The notes below the pieces were generated by a model. That model was not told the origin of the DNA, searched no databases, and saw nothing but the letters and a program-made list of their open reading frames with translations. Both the position numbers and the translations under genes were made by a program. Positions 46,855 to 56,838 of a stretch of 64,000 bases of DNA are shown piece after piece; positions within the stretch are counted from its first letter, which is position 1; every line of letters starts with the position of its first letter. This stretch comes from Cavia porcellus (taxonomy: Eukaryota; Chordata; Mammalia; Rodentia; Caviidae), in NCBI RefSeq assembly GCF_034190915.1, contig NW_026947492.1:15320001-15384000 (forward strand), written 5' to 3'.

Positions 46855-48244
46855 GGCACAGACTGTCTTCCTTCTCATGCTTTATTCCCATACCCTGTGC
46901 TCCATTTATGGAGGACACCTCTCCAGTCTTCACCATTCCCACAATCAGAACAGGTGATGCTTACAGTTATAGTCTCCTCTCCATGGAACATTGAAAAGGC
47001 AAGAAAGACCTCTGGGTCATGAGGAGATACTTAGTTCATTGTCACACACTAATGAAATCATGTAAGAAAAGGTAAAAAATACATATACACGAGAGCCATA
47101 TACTCCTGTGACTCCACTGTGCCGCAGGTGATGGGGTTCATGATTTCCTGTCATCAGGGAAAAGAGGCAGGGGTGATGGGGAGTATTGAACAGTCCTGAT
47201 GGTCTTGGCCAGCAGCAACAGCTTTTCCCTGTCTTTCTCTAGTGTAATCTTAGAATCTCTTTCCTTTTCTTCATGTGAATAAAGTGACCCAATCACAATT
47301 CTGTAAAGGTTAAAGAGCCTTTATATGGTGACCCTGTTCCAAATCCATTCACACAACCCATGTGAAGAGGGGGAGGGGAGGTGAGCATGTACACATTTGA
47401 GAAAGTAGATGATTTCATCACTTAGTTATGCTTCACGGAATCCCTCAAGTGCTACATCTCACTTGTAGTGATAGCAGTAGGGACTCATTGAACAGAACAA
47501 GACTGTTGAATTGTAAGAAGGCTAACAACAGGAAAAACAAACACACACCCACGAGGAATCAGACTACTGACCAGGCCTTTCATTCTGGCAGTGGTTGGCA
47601 TCTGGTATCATTTTGACAGTGGAGAAGGGAGCAGCTTGCCAAGGTACATATAAAGCAGCTATGAGTTTTGCCCTTGAACTTTCTCCCATCTCTCCCTAGC
47701 ATCAAAAGAAAGTGCATGGTGAAGAAGTGAGTCAGACAGTGAAGGATTTATATGCTATCCTGCATGCGGCAAAGTCATCAGGATGCAAACCTCTTGTTTC
47801 AAGTTCACAGGGGTGTGCTTTAAGATCTGGGCCCAGGAAGGACAGAACCTTTCAGACCAGTCCCTTAACAGACCTACGGGGCTGTCCTTGTCCACTTTAA
47901 AAGTGAGGCTGTAAGTAGCTTTGAGGATATATAACAGCCTATTTGGAAAACAGCAACCACAACCTCTTCAGTTTTCTAATTCTCCTATTTTAACACCCAT
48001 GAGGTAGAGGCAGGAACACTTCCGTGAAGGAGAAGCCTCAATTCAGGTTGCACTTTGGGTAAAACATCAGCTCATGGTACAGAGGTTCTGTTTGAAGCTT
48101 TTATTTGGTGGTGGGAAGAGGTGGTATAAGGTATGGCTGGTCCAGGAGGCACCTTGGAAAAGGTCATCCCAGGCTGCCTTGAGAGCTTCTCCTGTCCCAC
48201 CCTGGGTGGCAGCTGAATATGGATCTTCTCACATGGGTACCTCG
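46855..48244 (-). other. ZNF202: ZNF202 3'UTR (candidate extent) with two poly(A) signals
   Basis: Reading the minus strand past the stop codon, the first AATAAA is at 48105-48100, about 140 nt downstream. A second clean AATAAA is at 46886-46881, followed by a TG-rich stretch, and would give a 3'UTR of about 1.4 kb. No SINE interrupts this span, which fits retained mRNA sequence. Which signal is used cannot be decided from sequence. Confidence 0.45.
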
Positions 48245-49227
48245 CTAGGAGTTCTTTCTTGAGTGGGTCCTCTGATGCCTGATTAAGTGATATCCTCTGC
48301 TAAAGCTTTTCCCACAGGTAGGGCAGGTGAATGGTTTCTCTCCGGTGTGTGTACGCTGATGCCTGACTAGATGATCCCTCCGACTGAAGCTTTTCCCACA
48401 CTCTGTGCACCGGCACTGCCTAACTGAGGCATGTCCTTTCACATGCTTGGCAAACTCTGTGCTGTCATTGAAGCAGCGCCCACATTCATTGCAGAGGTAG
48501 AGCTCCTCGGCTGCATGTGTCTTTCTATGTGCAAGATACTCCCTGTGGTCACTGAAGTCCTTTCCACACTCTCCACACAAGTAGGGTTTGCTTCCAAGGT
48601 GGATTCTTTGGTGTGTGGTTAACACAGATTTCTGGCTAAAGCTTTTGCCACAAACAGTACAGTAAAAAGGCTTTTCCCCTGTATGTGTCCTTTGATGTCT
48701 GACAAGGTCTGAAGCCCAGCGGAAATGTTTTCCACAATTGTCACATCTATAGGGTTTCTCCACAGATGTTATTCTCGCAGCTTGGATCAGTGGGGAAGTC
48801 TTGTCCACATTCTTCCAATTTAGTGGATATTTGTTTATCTTGTGAACCTTTTGGTGTCTGGCAAGATGTGAGCTCCGTGTGTAGCTTTTTCCACACTCCA
48901 GACATTTATAGGGCTTCTCTCCTGTGTGAGTTCTCAGATGTCTAATAAGGTGAGAGTTACATGTGAAGCTTTTCCCACAGACAGGACAGACATGTTGCCT
49001 CCCTAGCAGAGGGTGTGCAGGTGTAGTTTTCTGAAGATTCATAAGACTATTAACTTGAGAAATATTTGTACCAAATCTTTTTTCATTAGCTTTATCTGGG
49101 TTATCCTCAAGAATAATTTCCCAGTCTGGAGTCCGGTGAATTTCTGGATCCCCCAAAATAGACCTATGTGTGTCCTCCAAACTGAGATCTCGCTCAACAC
49201 ACTGCTCCTCGTCTTCACTCCTGTCTC
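48245..49227 (-). CDS. ZNF202: ZNF202 exon 7 (last coding exon): eight C2H2 zinc fingers and stop
   Basis: The acceptor is GTTCTGCAG|GAGACAGG at 49228/49227, and the TAG stop is at 48245-48247. The first about 80 codons are an acidic spacer. Fingers, from first Cys to last His, are at aa 395-415, 423-443, 476-496, 504-524, 532-552, 560-580, 588-608 and 616-636, each with intact C-x2-C-x12-H-x3-H spacing. A 32-residue insert separates fingers 2 and 3, dividing the array into a 2+6 layout. TGEKP linkers join 1-2, 3-4 and 7-8; the 4-5, 5-6 and 6-7 linkers are irregular (LGSKP, AAEEL, ASVRQ). The fingers bind DNA; human ZNF202 recognises GnT-type elements. Confidence 0.95.
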
Positions 49228-52200
49228 CTGCAGAACGGGTGAAAGGAAAAAAGAATTAAAAAGGCAACAAAGCTTTCTACACAGCAAGGGCACTTTAAAA
49301 AGGGTTTTGGGTAAGAGAATATTGAGAGAAGCATGAATTTCCTAAATGTAAAGTGGAGAAAGAAGGAAATGATCAATAGAATGTCCATCATGACCCAGGC
49401 GTATTCTTGTACGTTATGACAGCAATAAAACTTAGCAGGGCTCAACATCATCACCCTCAGTTTACACATGCAGAGACTGAGGATCAAGGGTTTAAAAGTT
49501 GTGTAGGAAATGGTAGAGCTTAGAAGTTTACAGTGTTTCTTATTTCTTTGCATTTCCCAGTCCTCAAATAAAGGGTGAGATGGTGAAGACGAAAGGACAG
49601 AAGTCTGGCTTTCAGGGGGAGAGGACAGCAATGGCTGACATGCTGGAAAAACCAATGAGGGGCCCCAAAAGGAAGTGCTTCTCTAGCACTGACTGAAGGA
49701 ACTGCCTGCGCGGTGTGGTAAGCCCCGTTTTGTCACTTCTCACCTGTGTAGGTAAAACTCAGGATTTCTGGCTCTTCAGGCTCATGGGTATCTGGGACCA
49801 GAGGCTCTTCTTCAATAACCTGGGAGATATCATCTAGTCTGGGGATTGGAAAGGCTGCTCAAGAAAGGGAGAACAGGACATCATGACTGGTTCAACACTT
49901 CCCTAACCACCAATCTTTTCCGGTTGGTTGGTTATAGACCAAACACACTTGGTCAACATTTTGGTTTCTTCTAACAAACTACTGTTTCTTGGCCCTTTTC
50001 TAGGAAAGCACATTATCTTCTACTCTTGTTTATTTGAAAACTTATACGCTTACCTCATATACTTTTATACTAAGGCTATAACTATAGGTTTTTTTTATTA
50101 GATGTTTCCATCCATGTTTGTATGCATTTAATGTCCCCCAACTTGGAAGGACACCATCTGCTTCACCTAATTAGCCTTTAAATCACTGGTGGGGTACACA
50201 TAAAAGACATTCAAGTGCATACAGTAGTCTCAGGTAAAAGATCATCCCCAAATTTCAAAAATAAAAAGATCTCTGTGCTTAAAATGCTCTAGAAACACAT
50301 GAAATTCCTTACACAGAGAGACCACAATTCCACAATCTTCTTCCAAGACATATTCTCCATAGAATTCCTTCTGTGTCGGATCCAGGTCACTCCACTGATC
50401 CTGGGAGAAGCACACGGCCACATCTTTGAACGTTACCAGTCCCTGAATCAACACAAGGATTAATCAGAATGCGATGCTTCTGGTAGACTCACAGTTTGTT
50501 CCGGGATGAACCCTTATGTACAAGCAGAATCCATCCAGGAGACAAAAGGAACCCTAACAGGCTACGAGGCTTCCTCTCAGGAGGCCGTGCCCCACGTGTC
50601 TCACTTCCCGACTTTCTGTCTCTGGGAAAGCACTGGCCCTTGTTCTGCCCCTCCAGCACCCTGGTTTCCCTGAGGGCAGGCCTGTATTTTTTTTTCTTCA
50701 TTAAAAGAGTATTATTTAAAACTCAGGAAAGTTCATCATTCAACTATTTGATGTTTTAATGGTACATTCTTCTCTGCAAAAATTGATCTTTTCCTACAAG
50801 CTATTCCTAATTAACCCTATCTAATCATCCTTTCACTTGGATTCCGTAGCGTAAGACATTTTCCTCAGCTAGATGACAATGTAAAACCATGGATGAATCC
50901 TCTTTCCACCTTCTGCCACATAGTTTAGCTTTAGGGCTCTGAACATGATGAAGGCTGTATAAATGTTATGGCAGTGAAATCAGTCATTTTTACAAATGAC
51001 TAGCAAATTTACTCCTAAAAGCAAAACCCCTTCATTTAACAACTTCAAAGCTGTACTGGAATGGTATGGGAATAATTCCATTTTTGTTAGCTCTTCTGGT
51101 CAGTGACAAAGAGGCTGTGGAGTCTGCAGACCTGGTGGAGACCGTTATAATTTATCTCATCATTTTCTCTACCTTTACATGGGCCTGCAGAACACAGAAC
51201 TTAAAGTGCTGGAGAAGGGTGGTAACCCTGCATCCCATCTGATCGATTCAGCACCTGGCTGCACCCCAACAGTTCTTCCAACTCTGACATACCACAGGAA
51301 ACTGGGGCACACCTGGGACAGAGCAGTCAGAAGGGCAACCATCTCTGAGTCTCCAGAGCTCCTCTCTGCAGGAAGGTCTGGCTCTTGGAGCACTGGAACC
51401 TCTAAGGAGAAAAGAAGGCAAGAAATCAGCCACATGCAGTGCACCACAAAAAACGGCAAAGACCTGAGCACTGCCCATCACCTTTAGTAGGAAGGTGGTT
51501 CTAACTCCCTTACAGGAAATAGGAAACTGGTCCAAGGGACCAGGTCATCACAATGCCCCTATCCAGATGCTGACCAGAATGCCAAGAGTAACCCGGAGCA
51601 TCGCTGTGCAAGCTTGGCCCCATCCTGGTGGCATTCTAGCTGGACTGTCTCTTCTCAGCTTCTGGGGTTCTGTGATTTCTCTCCGGTAGAGTGTGTAGAT
51701 GCCCGCCCTGTACTTTGCTACGGTCCCCTCTTCCTGCTTAGGCTCCCCACCGTGCTCCTGCAGGGGCTGGAACTCCTCTTCACAGTGCGGGCTCTGCTGT
51801 TCTGGTGTCCCCTGATCTGGGCTCTGGTTGGTTTCCTCATGTGACTGCTCAAGGGTTGAAGTCTGTGTTGGGTCCTGCAGCTCACTGGGTGACTCAGGCT
51901 CTGCCCCTAGGTGCACTGTCTCCTCTGACAGGACTTCCTGGCCATGAACATGGACGGTCACCTGGGAAGAATTCCAACTTCCAGTCACCATGGAGTCAGG
52001 AAGGAATTCCAGGTTATGATCAGAGCTTACTTTAGAATCCACCTATGGAAAAACTCCCAGATGGACCCAGATGAGCAGAGGCTTTAGTTCCACCAGGGCA
52101 TGCAAAGAGCTGAAAACTCTCGCCAGGACAAGGCAGGGGGCACCCAGATACTATACTGATTTCTCACTTGTCTCAACCCTTTCTCTTATTACCCAGGGTT

Positions 52201-53009
52201 CTGAGGTCCCTATCCTTCCCACCTCCACCCAGCCTGCCTAAAGCTCTTTTGTCATCTGCCTCCCCTGCTTACCACTTTGGAAGAGGGTCTAAGATTAAGA
52301 GTCTAGGAGACTTCAGAGGAAGTCATAAAATTCTCTTCCCCAGGAAGCTGAGGTTCAATACCCAAAGAAAGAAAACCAAAGCCATGACCCAGAAAGCCAC
52401 ACACACACAGACACACACACCCTGCCCTATTGTGCTTATGGATCCTAGGAGCACCCCAAGGGCAAGGCTGATTAATGGATACTTTAGGGGGCCCTGTAAG
52501 TCTTCCCCACTAATTCGGCTACCCGGTAGACGATCCCCCTCCACATCACACAGATCAGGACTCCCCCTCCTCACCCACCGCCTTGGTCTCCTGGGCTGTT
52601 TCTGCAAACCCTCCACCAGTGTCACTGCCTCCTCGCCGCTCTCTGGCCGTTGGCCCCGCACCCAGCTCTGTAGCTCTCCAGGCAGGACGGTGAGGAACTG
52701 CTCCAGCACCAGCAGTTCTAGGATCTGCTCCTTTGTCCGCCTTTCTGGCCTTAGCCACTGATGACAAAGCTCTCGGAGTCTGATGAGGGCTTCTCGCGGG
52801 CTTGCTGCCTCCTGGTAGCGAAAACATCGAAAGTTCTGGTGAGACGTCTCCAGCACAGGGTCATCCCTCTGTAAGACAGACTCCGGCCTACAGGTGAACT
52901 CATCTTCCAGTTTCACCATCAGAATTCCTTCTTCTTCCCAAAGATCCTGGTCCTCTGGTTCCAAGGCTGTAGCCATTTCCTGGTTTTGGGGTAGCTTCAC
53001 ACCATCCAT
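48245..53009 (-). CDS. ZNF202: ZNF202 (ZKSCAN10), SCAN-KRAB-C2H2 zinc-finger transcriptional repressor; whole coding span, 6 coding exons
   Basis: Joining exons 52976-52575, 51961-51751, 51401-51313, 50442-50313, 49854-49744 and 49227-48245 on the minus strand gives one open frame of 641 aa; human ZNF202 is about 648 aa. Seen in order: a VKLE sumoylation-type motif (aa 21-24), SCAN domain (about 46-128), acidic Glu/Pro/Gln linker, KRAB-A box (about 237-277), second acidic linker, then eight C2H2 fingers (Cys395 to His636). All twelve splice dinucleotides are GT or AG and phases match. Family knowledge: SCAN mediates dimerisation with other SCAN proteins, KRAB and linkers repress, and fingers bind DNA; ZNF202 is a nuclear repressor of lipid and HDL-metabolism genes. 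The identification rests on recognising the N-terminus, SCAN and finger sequences, which differ from ZKSCAN1/3/5/8, ZNF263 and ZNF496. An upstream in-frame ATG at 53009 would add 11 aa. No frameshift or missing Cys/His ligand was found. Confidence 0.92.
49744..49854 (-). CDS. ZNF202: ZNF202 exon 6: acidic linker between KRAB and fingers
   Basis: The acceptor is CTTGAGCAG|CCTTTCC at 49855/49854, and the donor is TACACAG|GTGAGA at 49744/49743. It is 111 nt, in phase with both neighbours. It encodes a run starting [20 protein letters not shown] and ending ILSFTYTG. The sequence is acidic, has no known fold, and matches the region expected of ZNF202 at this position. Confidence 0.9.
50313..50442 (-). 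CDS. ZNF202: ZNF202 exon 5: variant KRAB-A box
   Basis: The acceptor is TTGATTCAG|GGACTG at 50443/50442, and the donor is CTCTGT|GTAAGG at 50313/50312, phase 1. It encodes aa 235-277, opening [20 protein letters not shown]. The VTFKDVAV and W..LDP cores are present, but the usual DVMLENY segment is replaced by EYVLEEDCG. Family knowledge: SCAN-linked KRABs of this old type often recruit TRIM28/KAP1 weakly or not at all, so repression may work differently. That is inference for this species. Confidence 0.92.
51313..51401 (-). CDS. ZNF202: ZNF202 exon 4: short linker exon
   Basis: The acceptor is TTTTCTCCTTAG|AGGTTCC at 51402/51401, and the donor is TCCCAG|GTGTGC at 51313/51312. It is 89 nt long, which restores phase 0 after the split Glu codon. 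It encodes [20 protein letters not shown] followed by [10 protein letters not shown]. The hydrophobic tail just before KRAB is typical of SCAN-KRAB proteins of this subfamily. Confidence 0.9.
51751..51961 (-). CDS. ZNF202: ZNF202 exon 3: acidic linker after SCAN
   Basis: The acceptor is TTCTTCCCAG|GTGACC at 51962/51961, and the donor is GAGCACG|GTGGGG at 51751/51750 (phase 1). It encodes about 70 residues beginning [19 protein letters not shown] and rich in Glu, Gln, Pro and Ser, with no predicted fold. The start phase matches the W|V junction left by exon 2. This segment is normal for the family and links SCAN to KRAB. Confidence 0.9.
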
Positions 53010-53072
53010 CTCTCACACTGCCACCCCTTCTTGTCTCAACCTGGGCACCTCAAGGACTTTCTCCCAAGGGAC
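52575..53072 (-). CDS. ZNF202: ZNF202 exon 2: 5'UTR end, start codon and SCAN domain
   Basis: The acceptor is a pyrimidine-rich tract ending CTTTAG at 53073-53078, and the donor is TGG|GTGAGG at 52575/52574, phase 0. The exon carries about 60-95 nt of 5'UTR and codons 1-134. The canonical start ([11 protein letters not shown]) is the ATG at 52976 with G at -3 and G at +4. A second ATG in the same frame at 53009 ([11 protein letters not shown]) also has purines at -3 and +4, and an in-frame TGA lies two codons before it. SCAN occupies aa 46-128, with the family signature of [13 protein letters not shown] followed by [18 protein letters not shown] is a leucine-rich helical dimerisation module and does not bind DNA itself. 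Confidence 0.93.
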
Positions 53073-54130
53073 CTAAAGTAGAGAAGTAAAACGATAGCAT
53101 GAGCCTAAAATTATGCACAGCGATAACAATCCTGACTTAATCAAAATCTTCTACACACTTCTTCAAATGAGTGAAGGCCGTTTCCCCAGTCTCTGTAACT
53201 TTTTTACAATGAAAGTCACTGGGATAGGCTAATTCATGCTTTAAAGTATGGCCCTAGACTCTCTTTGCTAGGCAAGGTTAATATCTGATATGAAGACACT
53301 GAATTCCTACTGTATGCATGCTACCGCTTCCATCCTGTCTCTAAACTGGTTTCCTCAACTTCCCTCCTGCTGACTGCTTTAGCTGCAGCACTAACACCCA
53401 GACACAAGCACCACAAAAGGTAAACTTTATCTTGTTATGGCAACTCCAACTGGACAATCTATGGGTTTTCAAACTGAAGTGTTCAAAACTCATCATCCTC
53501 ACTCCCGCGCCCACCCTTCTTCCTTCCTTGCCTGAGCTCACACTTGCTAAGTAGCCCTCAATTGTGTAGTCTTTGGAGTCAGTTTTGATTCTTTGCCTTT
53601 GCTTACAGCTCATTAAAGCAATTCTACCCCTTAATAGCTACATCTGTCTCCTGCACAGTCTTCCAAAGGGCTGACTTCTGAGGTTCTGGCAATCAGCGTA
53701 CCTTGCCTGCACACTGGCAGGACCTCCTAACTGGGCTCCCGGGCAGTACTCAACTGTGAGCAAGTGCAAGTAACTACCCTGGAGCTTTTCTCATGCATGA
53801 TGCAAGCACATTCTGATACCGTCAGTCTAGACACCTGGATCTTTAGAAATGCTACCTGCTGTACTCAAATGACCCCTGGCTGAGAAAAACTGAATGAGGT
53901 GCTAAGAGTGGTAGTCCTCATTCAGACTGAGTGAGTTAAATCTGGGCTCTATTGTTTACTAGTATGGCCTTTTTCTCTTGTTTATATATTGGTTTCTCTG
54001 TCTACACAATGGAGATTATAAGGATGCCCATCCAAGAGCTGCTATGAGGATTAACTGCATTAGTACATTTGAAGTGCTTAGAAAACAGGTGGCATCCTAG
54101 TGTCAACCACTGTTTAAATTACAGTTCCAA

Positions 54131-54230
54131 GGGTCAGGGATATAGCTCAGTCGCATAAGTGTCTGCCTGGCAAGCGCAAAGTAACAAGTTCGATCTCTGG
54201 TATCAAAAAACAAAAAGAAAAACAAAAACA
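54131..54230 (+). mobile_element. ID-type SINE in ZNF202 intron 1
   Basis: GGGTCAGGGATATAGCTCAG, AACAAGTTCGATCTCTGGTA; near-identical TACAGTTCCAA lies on both sides. Confidence 0.87.
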
Positions 54231-55122
54231 AACACACACAACTACAGTTCCAAATACTTATGCAATAGTTGAAAATGGTAACTTGCTATTTATTAAGGTA
54301 AATCCCAAATCCTGGTCATGCACATGAGCTGCTTCATACTGAACCCTAACCTACTTTCCAAGCCTCATACCCTTCCCTTTTCTCTTGGCTTCCTGCCTGC
54401 ACCACACAGTGAAGGCTCTGCTGACCTCCCTGTGAGAGCTCTTGCGGTCTCCAGGAACCTGGTAAAGGCTGCTCCCCTGCTCTTCAGAGCTGCCAGGACT
54501 GCCAGGCATTCCTTTTTAACAGGTTCTTCTTTTCCATTCTTTAGTTCTCATCAGAACTACTACAACTGCCACCAAATGTGAGCTGCCTGCCTCCAGAGTC
54601 AACCTTCCAGTTACTAGTCATAGTGTCACCAGAGGGAGGTCTCTTGGTGACAGATCTGGCCAACAGTGACCAGCGACCCCTGCATTGTAAAAGCCCAAAC
54701 ATAGGGACAAAAGGTCCATTGACATGTTGTAAGAGCCTAAATGCAAGAACAAGGAAATACCTCCTGTAACAGAGACCCTCTGCCAGCCTCCTCCAGAGCA
54801 AGACACGTTACACAAAAAGTACAAGAGCTACCCACAGCTCTCAGCCCATGACCAAAACAATACCTATCCCATTTAACTGTGATAAAAACCCAGTTCAGCA
54901 CTGCCCTGCGCTCCTTGCCCTGGTCCGCTGGGTAAAGTGCCACTTCTGCTTCCAGTGTGTGTTCTGGTTTCTTGGCGTGGGGCTCAGTTGCTTTATCATC
55001 TGGCAGGGCTGGTTGTCTCTTAAGACTTTTCAATCAGTTCTGACAGGTGAACAAACTTCTAAGTGTGGACTGTTAAGTGACTCCCACCTTGCTCCGTTTG
55101 CTCTCCTCTGTAACCCTTTTAG

Positions 55123-55149
55123 AAACACACACACACACACACACACACA
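55123..55149 (+). repeat. (CA)n microsatellite
   Basis: About 13 CA units. Confidence 0.95.
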
Positions 55150-56667
55150 GAGTTTGCAAAGGTCCTACTCTTCCCCCGATCATTGGCCCTGATTTTTATC
55201 TTTCTTTTTCTCCTATTCTCCTCTCCTCCCTTCAACCCTTCTTCCACTCCCCATTTACAGAAGCTCTGCTCCCATTTTTTTCCTATCCTGTCCTTTCCTT
55301 CCCTTCTCTCTTCTCCCTCCCTTGTTCCCCTTCCCAGGTGAATACACTCTATTTGTTCCCCAGATCCACCTTGGCCACACTCCTCATTCACCTTTTGGGT
55401 TTCTCTCACTAGAGAAACAAGGTGACATTGAAACCTGACACTTGAACTTTAAACATGCTGCCCTTCTCTGCATCTTTGATTAGGTTAAGCTTGTCTTACT
55501 TCTGAAGACAGGGCTTAGGGTTCATCCCTTTTAGGTGTTTTCTATAATTTCATTCCGCCAGTGTTGGAAGATATGTCAGAAATCACCTAAGTGCTTGAGC
55601 ATCCTGGCTGCATCTCTATCATAGCATGTGGCTTATAATAATTTTTCCTGTGAAAGTCCTTGAAGTCAGGGACAGTGTTTTTCATTTTTCTCCAACAGCT
55701 ACAATAAAGTGTACAATAAATGCATTTAAAATGAATATAACTTTCAGTCTGAAGCTTTCTTCCCACTTTAACAAGAAGCAATATTTTCCTTCACAATTCC
55801 TGTAATTTCTGTTAAGGCAGAACCTTGTTCTACCTTCTAAAATGTCTTTCAAATCCATCCCTGTCTTTACCTCTGGTGCCATCCCCTGAATGAGCCACTA
55901 CAACCCACCGGAAGACATTACCAGGGTCTTTAAAAAGTGACCACATCCTCAATGCATTATCAGCAGTGCCACACTAACAGGCATCTCTAAGCTCATGAAA
56001 TGACTTGGAAAATGGTTCAGTGACCCTGTCTCTACCCCCAGACAACAGTCCACATGTGGCCTAAAGTATTAGAACCTCAAACCCTACAAAGCATATTTTG
56101 GTTGAAGTATACTTCAGTGAACTTGAAATTAATTCTCTAGCCTTTATTTCTACTTCTGAAACCTGCACAGTTCCTGTTTAGTTTCTGGGAGACAGACAGG
56201 AAGAAGTGGCACAGGTGGGTGGTGCAAGCATTCAAATGGGCAGGAAACTCCTCTGTGTTACCTCTCCTTGCACTACTGCAAAAAGATGTCAATGGGGAAC
56301 GATCTCACATATAAAATCTGACAACAGCTTTGCAATATCCTTTGTATAACAATTAAACCCTTTAAAACATGACATTCAAGGCCCTCCAAGACCCGGTCCC
56401 TACCCACCTCTTCCTCCTTCGACTGCCATTCCCTCACTCAGCCACGACTGAGTGAACTGCTTCAGGTCTCCTTCTCATGCCCACAGTGGGCTTCTCTGAT
56501 GAGGTTCATGCCATCTGAAACACCTTTTTCAATCTCCTTCATTTGCTTAACTCTATTCATTTTTCTGACATCACCCTTCCAGGTGCCTTCCCTGAAACCC
56601 TAGGACTATACCGCCAAGGGAATTGAGCCTCCTTGTATCACAGCAGGAATTGTGTTACAAAAAACTG

Positions 56668-56838
56668 CTCCTCTGAGTGTGGTGATGCACACCTGTAATC
56701 TCAGCACTTGGAAGGCAGAGGCAGGAGGATCATTGCGAGTTCAAGACCAGCCTGGGTTACAAAGTGAGCTCAAGGCCAGCCTGAACTGCATAGTGAGACT
56801 GTGTCTCAAAAAGCAAAACAAAACAAACAAAAAAAATT
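56668..56838 (+). mobile_element. B1 SINE in ZNF202 intron 1
   Basis: GATGCACACCTGTAATCTCA, CAAGGCCAGCCTGAACTGCA, then an AAACAAAACAAAC tail. Full length, antisense to the host gene. Confidence 0.93.

Noticed and set aside
48431..49336. Plus-strand frames antisense to the zinc-finger exon
   Set aside because: Mirror frames of the ZNF202 last exon; the minus strand explains all of this sequence.
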